Below are positions 19,855 through 28,268 of a stretch of DNA of 64,000 nucleotides, one piece after another. Each line of letters opens with the position of its first letter. The stretch's first letter is position 1. Made by a program: the position numbers and the translations under genes. A model generated the notes under the pieces. That model did not search any database, had not been told where the DNA came from, and saw only the letters and a program-made list of their open reading frames with translations. The DNA is from Terrimonas pollutisoli (lineage in GTDB: Bacteria; Bacteroidota; Bacteroidia; Chitinophagales; Chitinophagaceae). The stretch lies in assembly GCF_029360765.1 (NCBI RefSeq), contig NZ_JARKNA010000003.1:62001-126000 (forward strand), in the 5' to 3' direction.

Positions 19855-19942
19855 AATTAAGTAATATATTGTGGTGATAAAAAAACAGGCTGCTTATTTT
19901 TGTACCGCTTGCTACCGACAACAAAACAAGCAACCCGATCAT
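19847..19942 (-). CDS. Possible leucine leader peptide overlapping leuA
   Basis: A 31-codon frame, ATG at 19942, TGA at 19849-19847, so it ends 8 nt inside leuA. It begins [13 protein letters not shown]: four of residues 4-8 are Leu (TTG CTT GTT TTG TTG). A hairpin GTTGCTTG...CAAGCGGT covers these codons. No clear terminator follows, so control would be by translational coupling with leuA, not by classical attenuation. The composition could also be chance for 31 codons, and one promoter candidate would exclude it from the transcript. Confidence 0.35.
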   Translation of the reverse strand: MIGLLVLLSVASGTKISSLFFYHHNILLNYG

Positions 19943-19975
19943 CTAAGGTAGCCCAGATGTACGGGCAGGTAAAAC

Positions 19976-20006
19976 CAAAATTGACCCTGTTTTACAGAGT
20001 TTAAAA
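19976..20006 (-). promoter_or_regulatory. Candidate leu operon promoter
   Basis: TTTT (20006-20003), 19 nt, then CAATTTTG (19983-19976): one mismatch in each box to TTTG-N19-TAnnTTTG. The start would be near 19969, placing the 31-codon leader ORF in the message. A competing candidate is TTTA-N19-TACCTTAG at 19973-19943, which would start inside the leader. GGGGAAAATCCCC (20008-20020), a perfect inverted repeat just upstream, is a possible operator for this divergent intergenic region. Confidence 0.3.
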
Positions 20007-20063
20007 AGGGGAAAATCCCCTGAAACCCTTTGCTGTAAAGGATTTTAAATCACCTGAATTACG

Positions 20064-21608
20064 ATGCCCAACCGGTCCACAGATGCCCTTTTTCAACTGG
20101 TAAAATCGCTGGAAAAGTCAGAAAAGAGGAATTTTAAGCTATATGTGAGGCGAAACTCCTCCAGCGACACCCTGAAAACTATCCAACTCTTTGATGCTCT
20201 GGACAAACTGAATGATTACGACGAAGCATTGCTATTGAAAAAAAACAAGTCGATCAGTAAGCAGCAGCTTTCGAACATCAAGGCCCAATTGTACCGCCAG
20301 ATTTTGTCCAGCCTGCGGATCATAAAGGATGAAAATAATATTGATATTCAGCTACATGAGCAAATGGACTATGCCCGCATCTTGTTTAACAAGGGCTTAT
20401 ACCTGCAAAGCCTGAAGGCTCTTGACCGGTTGAAAGATACCGCCCGGGCCCATAACCAGGTTACCTACCTGCAACAGGCGTTGTTTTTTGAAAAAAAGAT
20501 CGAAGTCCTCTACATTACCCGCAGCATGCAAAACCGGGCGGAACAACTGAGCACTGAAGCCAACCAGGTAAATGACACACTGGCGCTGATCAATAAGCTG
20601 TCCAACCTTTCCTTGCAACTGTATAGCTGGTATATTCAACATGGTCATGCCCGTAACGAAAATGATATTAAAAGCATCCGGCTTTTTTTTGAAACTCATT
20701 TACCCCCGGAAGCAAAGTCAGCCCAGGGGTTTTATGAAAAATTATACTATTACCAGAGCCAGTGCTGGTATGCTTTTATCCGGATTGATTTTTTACAGTA
20801 CTACCGATATTGCCAGAAATGGGTAGATCTGTTTGACAAAAACCCGGACATGCTGGCCGTGGAAACAGCCAGTTATATAAAAGGAATGCACAACCTGATG
20901 AGTGCCCATTTTGATTTGCTCAACCATGAGAAACTGGAAGAAACAATCAAACAGTTTGAAAAGTTTACCCGGCATAAGCTGGTAATCCAAAATGATAATA
21001 ACCGCATCCTGGCTTACCAATATTTATATACAGCCCGTATCAATCTCTATTTTTTGCAGGGCACGTTTAACAAAGGACTATTGATGGTGCCGCACCTGGA
21101 AGAGATGCTTAAGGAATATGGTCTTTATCTCGACACGCATCGGGTGCTGGTGTTTTATTATAAAATCGCCTGCCTGTATTTCGGCAGTGGTAACAACGAA
21201 AAAGCCATTGATTACCTCAACCGCATCATCAATCAAAAATCAGGATTGAGAAATGACCTGCAATGTTATGCGAGATTGCTTCACCTGATTGCTCATTATG
21301 AGCTGGGCAATTTTGACCTGCTGGAATACCTGATCAAATCAGTGTATCGGTACATGTCGAAAATGGAAAGTCTGAGCCGGGTGGAAGAAGAGATCTTTGC
21401 TTTCTTACGCCAATCCTTCCACGTAGGCGCCAGGGCACTAAAGCCCGAGTTTGAAAAACTGCTCCACAAACTCAAGAAATACGAACACAATCCCCTCGAA
21501 CGGCGGGCATTTGCCTATCTCGATGTAATCTCCTGGTTGGAAAGCAAGATTCATAATGTGAATGTGCAAGATGTGATCAGGGAGAGATACAAGAGAAGAG
21601 TGAAATGA
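20064..21608 (+). CDS. Conserved helical-repeat protein of unknown function
   Basis: 514 residues, no signal peptide or membrane segment. The whole sequence reads as paired amphipathic helices of TPR type (for example FNKGLYLQSLKALDRLKDTA near 115 and SGNNEKAIDYLNRIINQ near 375). The N-terminus (LFQLVKSLEKSEKRNFKLYVRR) is basic and helical. I do not recognise a named family. It is divergent from leuA with a 209-bp shared intergenic region. Function cannot be assigned; a scaffold or protein-interaction role would fit the fold. Confidence 0.8.
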   Translation: MPNRSTDALFQLVKSLEKSEKRNFKLYVRRNSSSDTLKTIQLFDALDKLNDYDEALLLKKNKSISKQQLSNIKAQLYRQILSSLRIIKDENNIDIQLHEQMDYARILFNKGLYLQSLKALDRLKDTARAHNQVTYLQQALFFEKKIEVLYITRSMQNRAEQLSTEANQVNDTLALINKLSNLSLQLYSWYIQHGHARNENDIKSIRLFFETHLPPEAKSAQGFYEKLYYYQSQCWYAFIRIDFLQYYRYCQKWVDLFDKNPDMLAVETASYIKGMHNLMSAHFDLLNHEKLEETIKQFEKFTRHKLVIQNDNNRILAYQYLYTARINLYFLQGTFNKGLLMVPHLEEMLKEYGLYLDTHRVLVFYYKIACLYFGSGNNEKAIDYLNRIINQKSGLRNDLQCYARLLHLIAHYELGNFDLLEYLIKSVYRYMSKMESLSRVEEEIFAFLRQSFHVGARALKPEFEKLLHKLKKYEHNPLERRAFAYLDVISWLESKIHNVNVQDVIRERYKRRVK

Positions 21609-21648
21609 AAGGACTTACTCTCAAGCGTTCAGGCCATTTTTCCCGCTT

Positions 21649-22395
21649 TCAAGATATCCTTTTGGGAGTGAATGAATACTTAATTGAGAACCCTATTCCA
21701 TCAAAATTTCTTGAATAAAATTTCGTATTGTAATCGAATAAAATTGGATCTTTTCTTTTGTAAATATTTAAAACCCTAACATAAGGACCTAACTCCAGAA
21801 AAGATGTGGGGGAAATTCTCTTCATTCCAGAAATAGAAATAAGTATTGAATTTCCATAGTATCGAAACCCAGAATATTTATTATTTGCAGTAGGGAAGGG
21901 TTTTGCTCCATTGTAAGCCTGCTGAAATGAAAAATTGACTATATTCTCTAATCCAAAATTCAATGCATATTTATTTAATTTTATAAGCTGATAATAAATA
22001 CCAACAGGGCATCTGAGCAAATGAAATGTATAATTACGAGTGCTCGTACCAATAAGGATGCTGTCTGTTCCGATGTTTAGAAGTCTGTGATCATAGAACC
22101 TGCTAAAAGTAAATTTATTTCTATAATATCCCGCACCAATGTAAGCTGTTATTTGTTTTGTAATTTCTTTTTCGATCAATGCATCTATTCCAAAATTAAT
22201 TGTAGTTGTTGAATGTCTTTTATAATCGAATGGAAACGATGCATCTTTAAAATCAGCTTTTTGAAAGTCTGACTGGACAGAAACTCTTACCGAAAAAATA
22301 GGCTCTTTACTTTGTGCAAATAGAGAGTTTTTGAATAGGAATGAACACAAAAATAGAAGCGGAAATATTGAAAAAGGCGATTTGTTTTTTTTCAT
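21649..22395 (-). CDS. Secreted beta-rich protein, probable outer-membrane barrel
   Basis: 248 residues with a signal peptide (residues 1-27, ending SLFAQS). The rest alternates polar and aromatic residues in strand-length blocks (AYIGAGYYRNKFTF, GFRYYGNSILISISG, GIGFSIKYSFTP at the C-terminus), as in small outer-membrane barrels. Its base composition is clearly more AT-rich than the neighbours (many ATT, AAA and TTT codons), which hints at recent acquisition. It converges on the helical-repeat gene with a 40-bp gap. No function can be given. Confidence 0.7.
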   Translation of the reverse strand: MKKNKSPFSIFPLLFLCSFLFKNSLFAQSKEPIFSVRVSVQSDFQKADFKDASFPFDYKRHSTTTINFGIDALIEKEITKQITAYIGAGYYRNKFTFSRFYDHRLLNIGTDSILIGTSTRNYTFHLLRCPVGIYYQLIKLNKYALNFGLENIVNFSFQQAYNGAKPFPTANNKYSGFRYYGNSILISISGMKRISPTSFLELGPYVRVLNIYKRKDPILFDYNTKFYSRNFDGIGFSIKYSFTPKRIS

Positions 22396-22591
22396 AAAAC
22401 CATTTTCAATAGTAAATTATGAAGATGCTGTCGCTATTCCTATACCACAAGCCGGAACTTTTAATAAGTGCCACAATGTGGTTAAGCAATAACTCTTAAC
22501 GAAGAAGGCCTCGGCTTTTTAGTGCCGATTAAGTTTTTATTTCTCGCCATAGGGGTAAGCCCCTTACCGGTTGTCCCATTTATAAACCATC

Positions 22592-23215
22592 TTGACAGGG
22601 AATAGCCATATTTTAGCTGATCACAGGATATTGCAAGTGGAACAAAGTCATACTGCCATCGTCAGGTCGCTGGCGCCAACCAGCGAAACGGCCTTTGAGC
22701 ATTTATTTAAAATGCATTTCAGGGGTTTGCACGCCTATGCTATTACCATTTTGAAAGACGAGGCGATGGGAGAGGAGATCGTGCAAAATGTGTTTTATAA
22801 ATTTTGGGAAAAAAGAGATCAACTGGCGATCGAATCTTCGCCAAAGGCTTATCTCTACAAAGCTGTTTATCATGATTGCCTTAATTATATCAAACATAAA
22901 AAAGTAAAATCAACACATGCCATGCATGTAGTGCGACAGGCGAATGACAAAATTGAAAATGCATCCGATAAAATATTGCAGGGTGAATTAAAAGAACATA
23001 TTCATGACGCCATGAATGAACTGCCGGAGCAGTGTCGTACCATTTTCCAGATGAGCCGGTTTGAAGGATTGAAATACCAGGAGATCGCCGATGAAATGGG
23101 CCTGTCTGTAAAAACGATCGAGAACCAAATGGGCAAAGCACTGAGATTATTGCGGCAAAAGCTTGTAGAGTTTTTGCCTTTACTGATTTTATTCCTGTTC
23201 AATAGTAAACCCTGA
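22592..23215 (+). CDS. ECF-type RNA polymerase sigma-70 factor
   Basis: About 207 residues. Region 2 is in AFEHLFKMHFRGLHAYA...EEIVQNVFYKFWEKRD, and region 4 with its helix-turn-helix in LPEQCRTIFQMSRFEGLKYQEIADEMGLS. This is the common Bacteroidota ECF type that is held by a FecR anti-sigma. The start is uncertain: there is no ATG before residue 41 of the open frame, so TTG at 22592, TTG at 22631 or GTG at 22637 must be used. The FecR gene follows within about 30 nt. Confidence 0.9.
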   Translation: MTGNSHILADHRILQVEQSHTAIVRSLAPTSETAFEHLFKMHFRGLHAYAITILKDEAMGEEIVQNVFYKFWEKRDQLAIESSPKAYLYKAVYHDCLNYIKHKKVKSTHAMHVVRQANDKIENASDKILQGELKEHIHDAMNELPEQCRTIFQMSRFEGLKYQEIADEMGLSVKTIENQMGKALRLLRQKLVEFLPLLILFLFNSKP

Positions 23216-23245
23216 AAATATTTGGAAAACTTTACACACGATAAA

Positions 23246-24196
23246 ATGGATGAGTTGCTGGTGAAATACCTCACCGATGAAGCTACTGTGCCGGAGCAAA
23301 AGCTGGTAGAGGAATGGATCAGTGCCAGCGAAGCCAACCAACATTATTTCCGGCATTTTCAAATGATCTGGGAGCAAAGCCGTCAATTGGCTGTAACCAC
23401 ATCGGTAGATGAAAATAAAGCCTGGCAAAAATTTCAACGCAGGATAAAAAAGGAAGAGGGGCGTAAACAGCGCCAGGGTTTCGGCTGGTGGAAAATAGCT
23501 GCAAGTGTTTTGATCATCGTAACTGCTGGCCTGGTCATCCGGTCACAATGGCAAACCGAAACGAAAAATCCTGAAGTGCTTAGTGTTGTTGCTGCCAACG
23601 AAGTGAAAAAAGACACCTTGCCGGACGGTTCAGTAGCAACGTTGAACAAACATTCTGTTTTATCCTATCCATCTTCATTTAAAGGCAAAACAAGAAAAGT
23701 GAAGTTGAAAGGAGAGGCCTTTTTTCATGTCACGCCAGATAAAACAAAACCTTTTATCATTGATGTAAATGATGTGCAGGTAAAAGTGGTGGGCACTTCT
23801 TTTAATGTAAGAAGTATAAATGGCTCCACGGAAGTTATTGTGGAAACAGGTGTTGTGCAGGTAACAAGGAATGGAGTAATGGTTGAACTGAGAGCAGGAG
23901 AACAGACCTCTCTTGTGAATGCAGACACTTCATTGCAGAAACAGGAGACTGAAGATAAATTGTATAACTACTATGTTAGTAAAACTTTTGTTTGTGATAA
24001 TACGCCTCTTTGGAAACTGATCGAGAAACTGAACGAAGCTTATGATGTTAATATCAGGATTGAAAAGGAATCATTGCGAAAACTTCCGCTTACCGTGACA
24101 TTTGACCAGGAATCACTGGATACCATTCTTGATATCATCGGCCAGACCCTGATGATAAAAGTTTCAAAAAAAGAGAATGAAATTATTTTGCACTAA
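23246..24196 (+). CDS. FecR-family anti-sigma factor
   Basis: 316 residues from ATG at 23246 (a TTG at 23222 is also open). The cytoplasmic N-terminus MDELLVKYLTDEATVPEQ starts in the way usual for Bacteroidota FecR, a single membrane helix (WWKIAASVLIIVTAGLVI, near 81-98) follows, then the periplasmic FecR domain (LPDGSVATLNKHSVLSYP) and a C-terminal DUF4974-like beta domain. It should hold the preceding sigma factor at the membrane and receive a signal from an outer-membrane partner. It ends right before the STN protein gene. Confidence 0.93.
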   Translation: MDELLVKYLTDEATVPEQKLVEEWISASEANQHYFRHFQMIWEQSRQLAVTTSVDENKAWQKFQRRIKKEEGRKQRQGFGWWKIAASVLIIVTAGLVIRSQWQTETKNPEVLSVVAANEVKKDTLPDGSVATLNKHSVLSYPSSFKGKTRKVKLKGEAFFHVTPDKTKPFIIDVNDVQVKVVGTSFNVRSINGSTEVIVETGVVQVTRNGVMVELRAGEQTSLVNADTSLQKQETEDKLYNYYVSKTFVCDNTPLWKLIEKLNEAYDVNIRIEKESLRKLPLTVTFDQESLDTILDIIGQTLMIKVSKKENEIILH

Positions 24197-24211
24197 TTGA
24201 TCAGCCGGAAC

Positions 24212-26035
24212 ATGGTAAACAAGAAAGGGATATTCTACGGATCGCTAATGCTGATTTTTATGCTGTATTCAGTTTGCAGTGAGGCGCAAAATATTTTAGA
24301 CAGGCGGGTGTCGTTTACCGCCGACCGGCAACGGCTGGATGATGTGTTAGCCATTATCAGCAACAAAGCAGGCTTCAGTTTTTCCTATAACAGTAATATT
24401 TTAAAACGGGATAGCCTTGTTAATTTATCCGTAAACAATAAAACGGTGCGGCAGGTACTGAATCAATTATTTAACGGCGCTTATGAATTCAAGGAGAGTG
24501 GTAACTATGTAATACTACGCCGGGTGAGTTTGCAACTTACTACTGTTACAAAAACAGCACCCGCAAAGGACAACAGCTGGTTCATTTCAGGTTATGTGGT
24601 AAATGCTGAGACAGGTGAACGGTTGAGTGATGTAAGTATATATGAAACCACGCATCTCACCTCTACATTGACAGATGCCAATGGTAATTTTAAAATCAAA
24701 CTAAAGGATAAATATAGAACCACTTCGCTGGCGATAAACAAGGATGCTTTTGAAGACACTATGGTTACCATTCCGCAAAAATTCGATCTGCAATTGGTGA
24801 TTGCGATTGTGCCGGTAGTAAATGAAACTGTTGTTTCGGCTCCCAACAGTTTTGAATTGGCTGATACAAGTACCAGTTCAATTGTAGCCGATACTACGGA
24901 GGCAAGCACTTCTGTCAATGAAGTAGAAGAAACGGGCATAGCAAGATTTTTGTTGACAGCTAAACAAAAGATCAGGAGCCTGAACATGAAAAAATTCTTT
25001 ACCGAAAAACCTTTCCAGTTTTCTGTTGTGCCGGGTGTGAGTACACAGGGTAAACTAAGCGGGCAGGTGGTGAATAATTTTTCATTCAATTTATTCGGCG
25101 GATATACGGCTGGTGTCAAAGGGTTGGAGATTGGTGGACTATTTAATTTGAATAAAAAGGATGTACGATACTTGCAGGGAGCCGGGTTGTTTAATATCAC
25201 CGGTGGATCAGTAACTGGTTTGCAAATCGGGGGTCTTCAAAATACGGTGTTGAAAAATGTGAAAGGGCTGCAGGCTGCCGGGATTAATAGTTATGTAAAA
25301 GGGAATATGCGTGGATTGCAAATTGCAGGAGTGGCCAATATCAGCGGCGGCACGATGAAAGGTTTCCAGGCTGCGGGTGTGTTTAACTACCAAAACAGGA
25401 ATGTTGGCGGAATTCAAATCGGCGGAGTGGGCAATATTGGTGGTGGACTGGTACGGGGAATACAGGCCAGTGGCGTATTTAATTATGCGAAAAAATTAAA
25501 AGGATTACAGATCGGTATCATCAATATAGCCGACACATCGGATGGATATAGCATCGGGTTGATCAATATTGTTTTGAAAGGATATCATAAGTTATCTCTT
25601 TCAACCAATGAAGTGGTCAATGGCAACCTGTCTTTTAAAACGGGCAGCCGTAAGCTCTATAGTATCCTGCAGGCGGGTATGAACCTGGATCGAAAAGATG
25701 ACAAGCTTTATACATTTGGTTATGGGCTGGGCACAGAGTTAAGGTTAGCCAAATGGTTTTCCATCAATCCTGAGCTGGGTTCTCAATACGTCTATCTTGG
25801 AACCTGGGATTATCTCAATTTGCTGAATCGGTTAGACTTGCAGTTCAATATAAAATTTGGAAAACGATTTTCCATTTTCGGCGGGCCCTCCTTTTCTGTG
25901 TACTACTCTAAGCAACCCGCTGCTGTTGATGGTTATAAATACAACATTATTCCGAGCTCTTATAAAAGCTTTGAGCTCGGTGATCCAAAAGTTCGCGGTT
26001 GGTTTGGCTGGAGTGCGGGAATTAATATCTTTTGA
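24212..26035 (+). CDS. STN-domain protein with carboxypeptidase-like domain and 16-residue repeat array
   Basis: 607 residues from ATG at 24212. Signal peptide (ending SVCSEAQ), then an STN domain (VSFTADRQRLDDVLAIISNK...VRQVLNQLFNG) of the kind that talks to FecR proteins, a carboxypeptidase regulatory-like beta domain (ISGYVVNAETGERLSDVSI) near 130-190, a polar linker, then from about 302 to 456 eight or nine tandem 16-residue repeats of the form VKGLQIGGVxN (GLQxAGV/GIQIGGV), and a C-terminal barrel-like part. The repeats resemble LA_2272-type surface repeats (recollection). There is no TonB-receptor barrel or plug, so this replaces the usual SusC partner. Confidence 0.85.
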   Translation: MVNKKGIFYGSLMLIFMLYSVCSEAQNILDRRVSFTADRQRLDDVLAIISNKAGFSFSYNSNILKRDSLVNLSVNNKTVRQVLNQLFNGAYEFKESGNYVILRRVSLQLTTVTKTAPAKDNSWFISGYVVNAETGERLSDVSIYETTHLTSTLTDANGNFKIKLKDKYRTTSLAINKDAFEDTMVTIPQKFDLQLVIAIVPVVNETVVSAPNSFELADTSTSSIVADTTEASTSVNEVEETGIARFLLTAKQKIRSLNMKKFFTEKPFQFSVVPGVSTQGKLSGQVVNNFSFNLFGGYTAGVKGLEIGGLFNLNKKDVRYLQGAGLFNITGGSVTGLQIGGLQNTVLKNVKGLQAAGINSYVKGNMRGLQIAGVANISGGTMKGFQAAGVFNYQNRNVGGIQIGGVGNIGGGLVRGIQASGVFNYAKKLKGLQIGIINIADTSDGYSIGLINIVLKGYHKLSLSTNEVVNGNLSFKTGSRKLYSILQAGMNLDRKDDKLYTFGYGLGTELRLAKWFSINPELGSQYVYLGTWDYLNLLNRLDLQFNIKFGKRFSIFGGPSFSVYYSKQPAAVDGYKYNIIPSSYKSFELGDPKVRGWFGWSAGINIF

Positions 26036-26501
26036 TTAGCTCTGTCAGGAGCTTCCTGTTTGTTGGAAATATTCATGGAATCTGCATTGGCTCTGTAGGA
26101 GCCTCCTGTTTTGTTCTACGGGCGACCCCTATGGAGTCTGTTTAATAATAAATGATGACTATCTATAAACAGGTTGTCACTACGTGGCAATTGTATCAAC
26201 ACAATGACATCATTTCATACGCCCCGATTGAAAAAGGTTTTATTGTCTTTTCAATTGTAAACATTGCTGTGACGAAAAATAAAATTAACTGACGCCATGA
26301 AAACGGAACGTAGAAGGGTGTGACACAACAGGCGATGCCATTAGCACTGCAGCCGACGACAAAAAAATATTTATTATAAACGATCAGCATTCTTCCTGAT
26401 AACAAGCATTTAACTCTTTTTCATCTCAATAAAGTAGGGGTTTGATGAAAGCAGGTTGTCACATTTTGACAGCAACAATCATTAAACACAATTTTTATTT
26501 T
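26036..26501. other. 466-bp intergenic region with a short direct repeat
   Basis: No gene of credible length. Near the left end GCTCTGT-(C)AGGAGC-TCCTGTTTTGT occurs twice (26039-26063 and 26089-26114), each copy containing the near-palindrome AGGAGCCTCCT, followed by CTACGGGCGACCCC. This is the style of dispersed intergenic repeats seen in many Bacteroidota (recollection). CAGGTTGTCAC also occurs twice (near 26173 and 26453). The remainder is AT-rich with nothing recognisable. Confidence 0.55.
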
Positions 26502-26930
26502 ATGAAAAAAACTTTTCTTCTTATGACACTCTCCGCTTTATTACTGGTGGCCTGCGATAAAGAGAAGGTAGTGCAGTCAGATGATCTTCCCGCCAACGCC
26601 AGCGGGTTTGTAACTACCCACTATCCCGGCAAACAAATTCTGCAGGTCGTAAAAGAATTGGATAACCTGAAAACCTATTTTCATGTTTACCTCAACAACG
26701 GCACAAAACTCGATTTTACCCGGCAGGGAAATATCAAAAAAATAGAAGGAACGGAAGCCATACCAGGTACGGTTATTCCTTCGCTTGTTTTGGAATATGT
26801 CGACACTCATTATCCAACAGATTTTATCCGCGGCTGGGAAATCAAGGATGCTTCACAGGAAACCAAGCTTTCATCCGGCCTGCAACTCGAGTTTGACAAA
26901 AACGGAAATTTTTTGCGGGTTAAAGGATAA
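26502..26930 (+). CDS. PepSY-like lipoprotein
   Basis: 142 residues from ATG at 26502 (the open frame starts 60 nt earlier, without a signal peptide). Type II signal peptide with lipobox LLLVAC, then two related beta-alpha units of the PepSY-like/BLIP-like kind: LPANASGFVTTHYPGKQILQV...KLDFTRQGNIKKIEG and IPSLVLEYVDTHYPTDFIRGWEI...LEFDKNGNFLRVKG. Such proteins are periplasmic and of unknown role, perhaps inhibitory or ligand-binding. A strong terminator follows at 27006. Confidence 0.85.
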   Translation: MKKTFLLMTLSALLLVACDKEKVVQSDDLPANASGFVTTHYPGKQILQVVKELDNLKTYFHVYLNNGTKLDFTRQGNIKKIEGTEAIPGTVIPSLVLEYVDTHYPTDFIRGWEIKDASQETKLSSGLQLEFDKNGNFLRVKG

Positions 26931-27005
26931 TCGACCCAAAATCATCAATTGCCATAAGAACAGATCTCGCAGATTTCGGTGATAAACACCCATTTAAGGT
27001 TGTTG

Positions 27006-27029
27006 TCCCGCAGTCTGCGGGATTTTTTT
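27006..27029 (+). terminator. Intrinsic terminator after the PepSY-like gene
   Basis: TCCCGCA-GTC-TGCGGGA hairpin (27006-27022) followed directly by seven T. It isolates carA from the upstream gene. Confidence 0.9.
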
Positions 27030-27082
27030 ATTGAGGGCAAATTATGTTCAAAATTTTCTCATCCCGGAAACATTTAAGTCCC

Positions 27083-27090
27083 TACTTTTG
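27083..27090 (+). promoter_or_regulatory. Minus-7 promoter box of carA
   Basis: TACTTTTG is a perfect TAnnTTTG box, followed by the usual C. No TTTG lies 19-20 nt upstream. The start would be near 27097 and the leader about 30 nt long. Confidence 0.55.
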
Positions 27091-27127
27091 CGCAATTTGT
27101 TTTTAAAGAGCAGATTCTTTTACAACT

Positions 27128-28234
27128 ATGTCAACAACCCGACCTTCCGCTGTTTTGCTGTTACAAGACGGCACTGTTTGTTATGGTAAAGCTTTTGGCG
27201 CCATTGGTACTACCACCGGCGAAGTATGTTTTAACACCGGCATGACCGGCTACCAGGAAGTATTTACTGACCCCAGCTATTATGGCCAGGTTCTCATTAT
27301 GAATGCTGTACATGTGGGTAACTACGGAGTGAAAGAAGCTGATGTGGAGTCTGACAGTGTAAAAATTAAAGGGCTGATCGGTCGTAACCTCGAAGACCAG
27401 TATTCAAGAAAACTTGCACAAGGTTCGCTGGAAGATTATTTGAAAACACACAACATTGTGTCGATAGCTGATGTGGACACAAGAGCTCTCGTCGCACATA
27501 TCCGCACCAAGGGAGCCATGAATTGTATCATCTCCTCCGAAACTACAGATATTAATGAACTAAAAAAGAAGCTTGACGCAGTACCTGATATGGACGGACT
27601 GGAGTTGGCTTCGCATGTCAGCACCAAAGAAACATATGAGCTGGGTGATAAAGATTCTGCTATCCGCATCGCAGTAATGGATTATGGTGTAAAAAGAAAT
27701 ATCCTGAACTGTATGGTAGAAAGGGGAGCACATGTAAAAGTGTTCCCGGCCAAAACGCCGTTGGATGAAGTAAAGAAATTTGATCCGCATGGTTATTTTA
27801 TTTCCAACGGGCCTGGTGATCCTGCTCCAATGGATTATGCAGTAAGCAGCCTGAAACAAATTCTAAAAGAAGAGAAACCTGTATTTGGTATCTGCCTGGG
27901 CCATCAGTTGCTGGCATTGGCTAATGATATCCCTACTTTTAAAATGCATCATGGTCATCGTGGTTTAAACCATCCGGTAAAAAATTTAGTTACCGGGCGA
28001 TCAGAGATCACGACACAAAATCATGGATTCGGCGTAGATCCTGAAGCTGTAAAAAAAGCTGATCATATAGAAGTAACGCATGTCAATCTAAATGATCAAT
28101 CGATCGAAGGTATACGGGTAAAAGGCAAACCGGCGTTTTCAGTGCAGTATCACCCGGAAGCTACACCCGGTCCGCATGACAGCCGTTATCTTTTCGACCA
28201 GTTTATACAAATGATAAAAGAACAGAAAAACTAA
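27128..28234 (+). CDS. carA: Carbamoyl-phosphate synthase small subunit
   Basis: 368 residues. The glutamine-hydrolysing subunit that supplies ammonia to CarB for pyrimidine and arginine synthesis. The N-terminal CPSase domain has GTTTGEVCFNTGMTGYQEV; the C-terminal class I amidotransferase has the nucleophile Cys in FGICLGHQLLALA (near 257) and the His/Glu pair in VQYHPEATPGPHDS (near 341). carB is not in the window. It stands alone between two terminators. Confidence 0.97.
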   Translation: MSTTRPSAVLLLQDGTVCYGKAFGAIGTTTGEVCFNTGMTGYQEVFTDPSYYGQVLIMNAVHVGNYGVKEADVESDSVKIKGLIGRNLEDQYSRKLAQGSLEDYLKTHNIVSIADVDTRALVAHIRTKGAMNCIISSETTDINELKKKLDAVPDMDGLELASHVSTKETYELGDKDSAIRIAVMDYGVKRNILNCMVERGAHVKVFPAKTPLDEVKKFDPHGYFISNGPGDPAPMDYAVSSLKQILKEEKPVFGICLGHQLLALANDIPTFKMHHGHRGLNHPVKNLVTGRSEITTQNHGFGVDPEAVKKADHIEVTHVNLNDQSIEGIRVKGKPAFSVQYHPEATPGPHDSRYLFDQFIQMIKEQKN

Positions 28235-28242
28235 TAAATTGC

Positions 28243-28268
28243 CATCCGCCCAGGCGGATGTTTTTTTT
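28243..28268 (+). terminator. Terminator of carA touching the next start codon
   Basis: CATCCG(CCCAGG)CGGATG hairpin followed by eight T. The last T is immediately before the ATG (28269) of the acetyltransferase gene, so no sequence remains for a 5' leader between them. Confidence 0.9.

Noticed and set aside
24592..25200. 202-codon ORF antisense to the STN gene
   Set aside because: Lies fully inside a well-supported gene on the other strand; no recognisable domain; typical shadow frame.
26140..26440. Possible small RNA or riboswitch in the gap before the PepSY-like gene
   Set aside because: AT-rich with no stable conserved fold visible by eye, and no matching regulatory motif.
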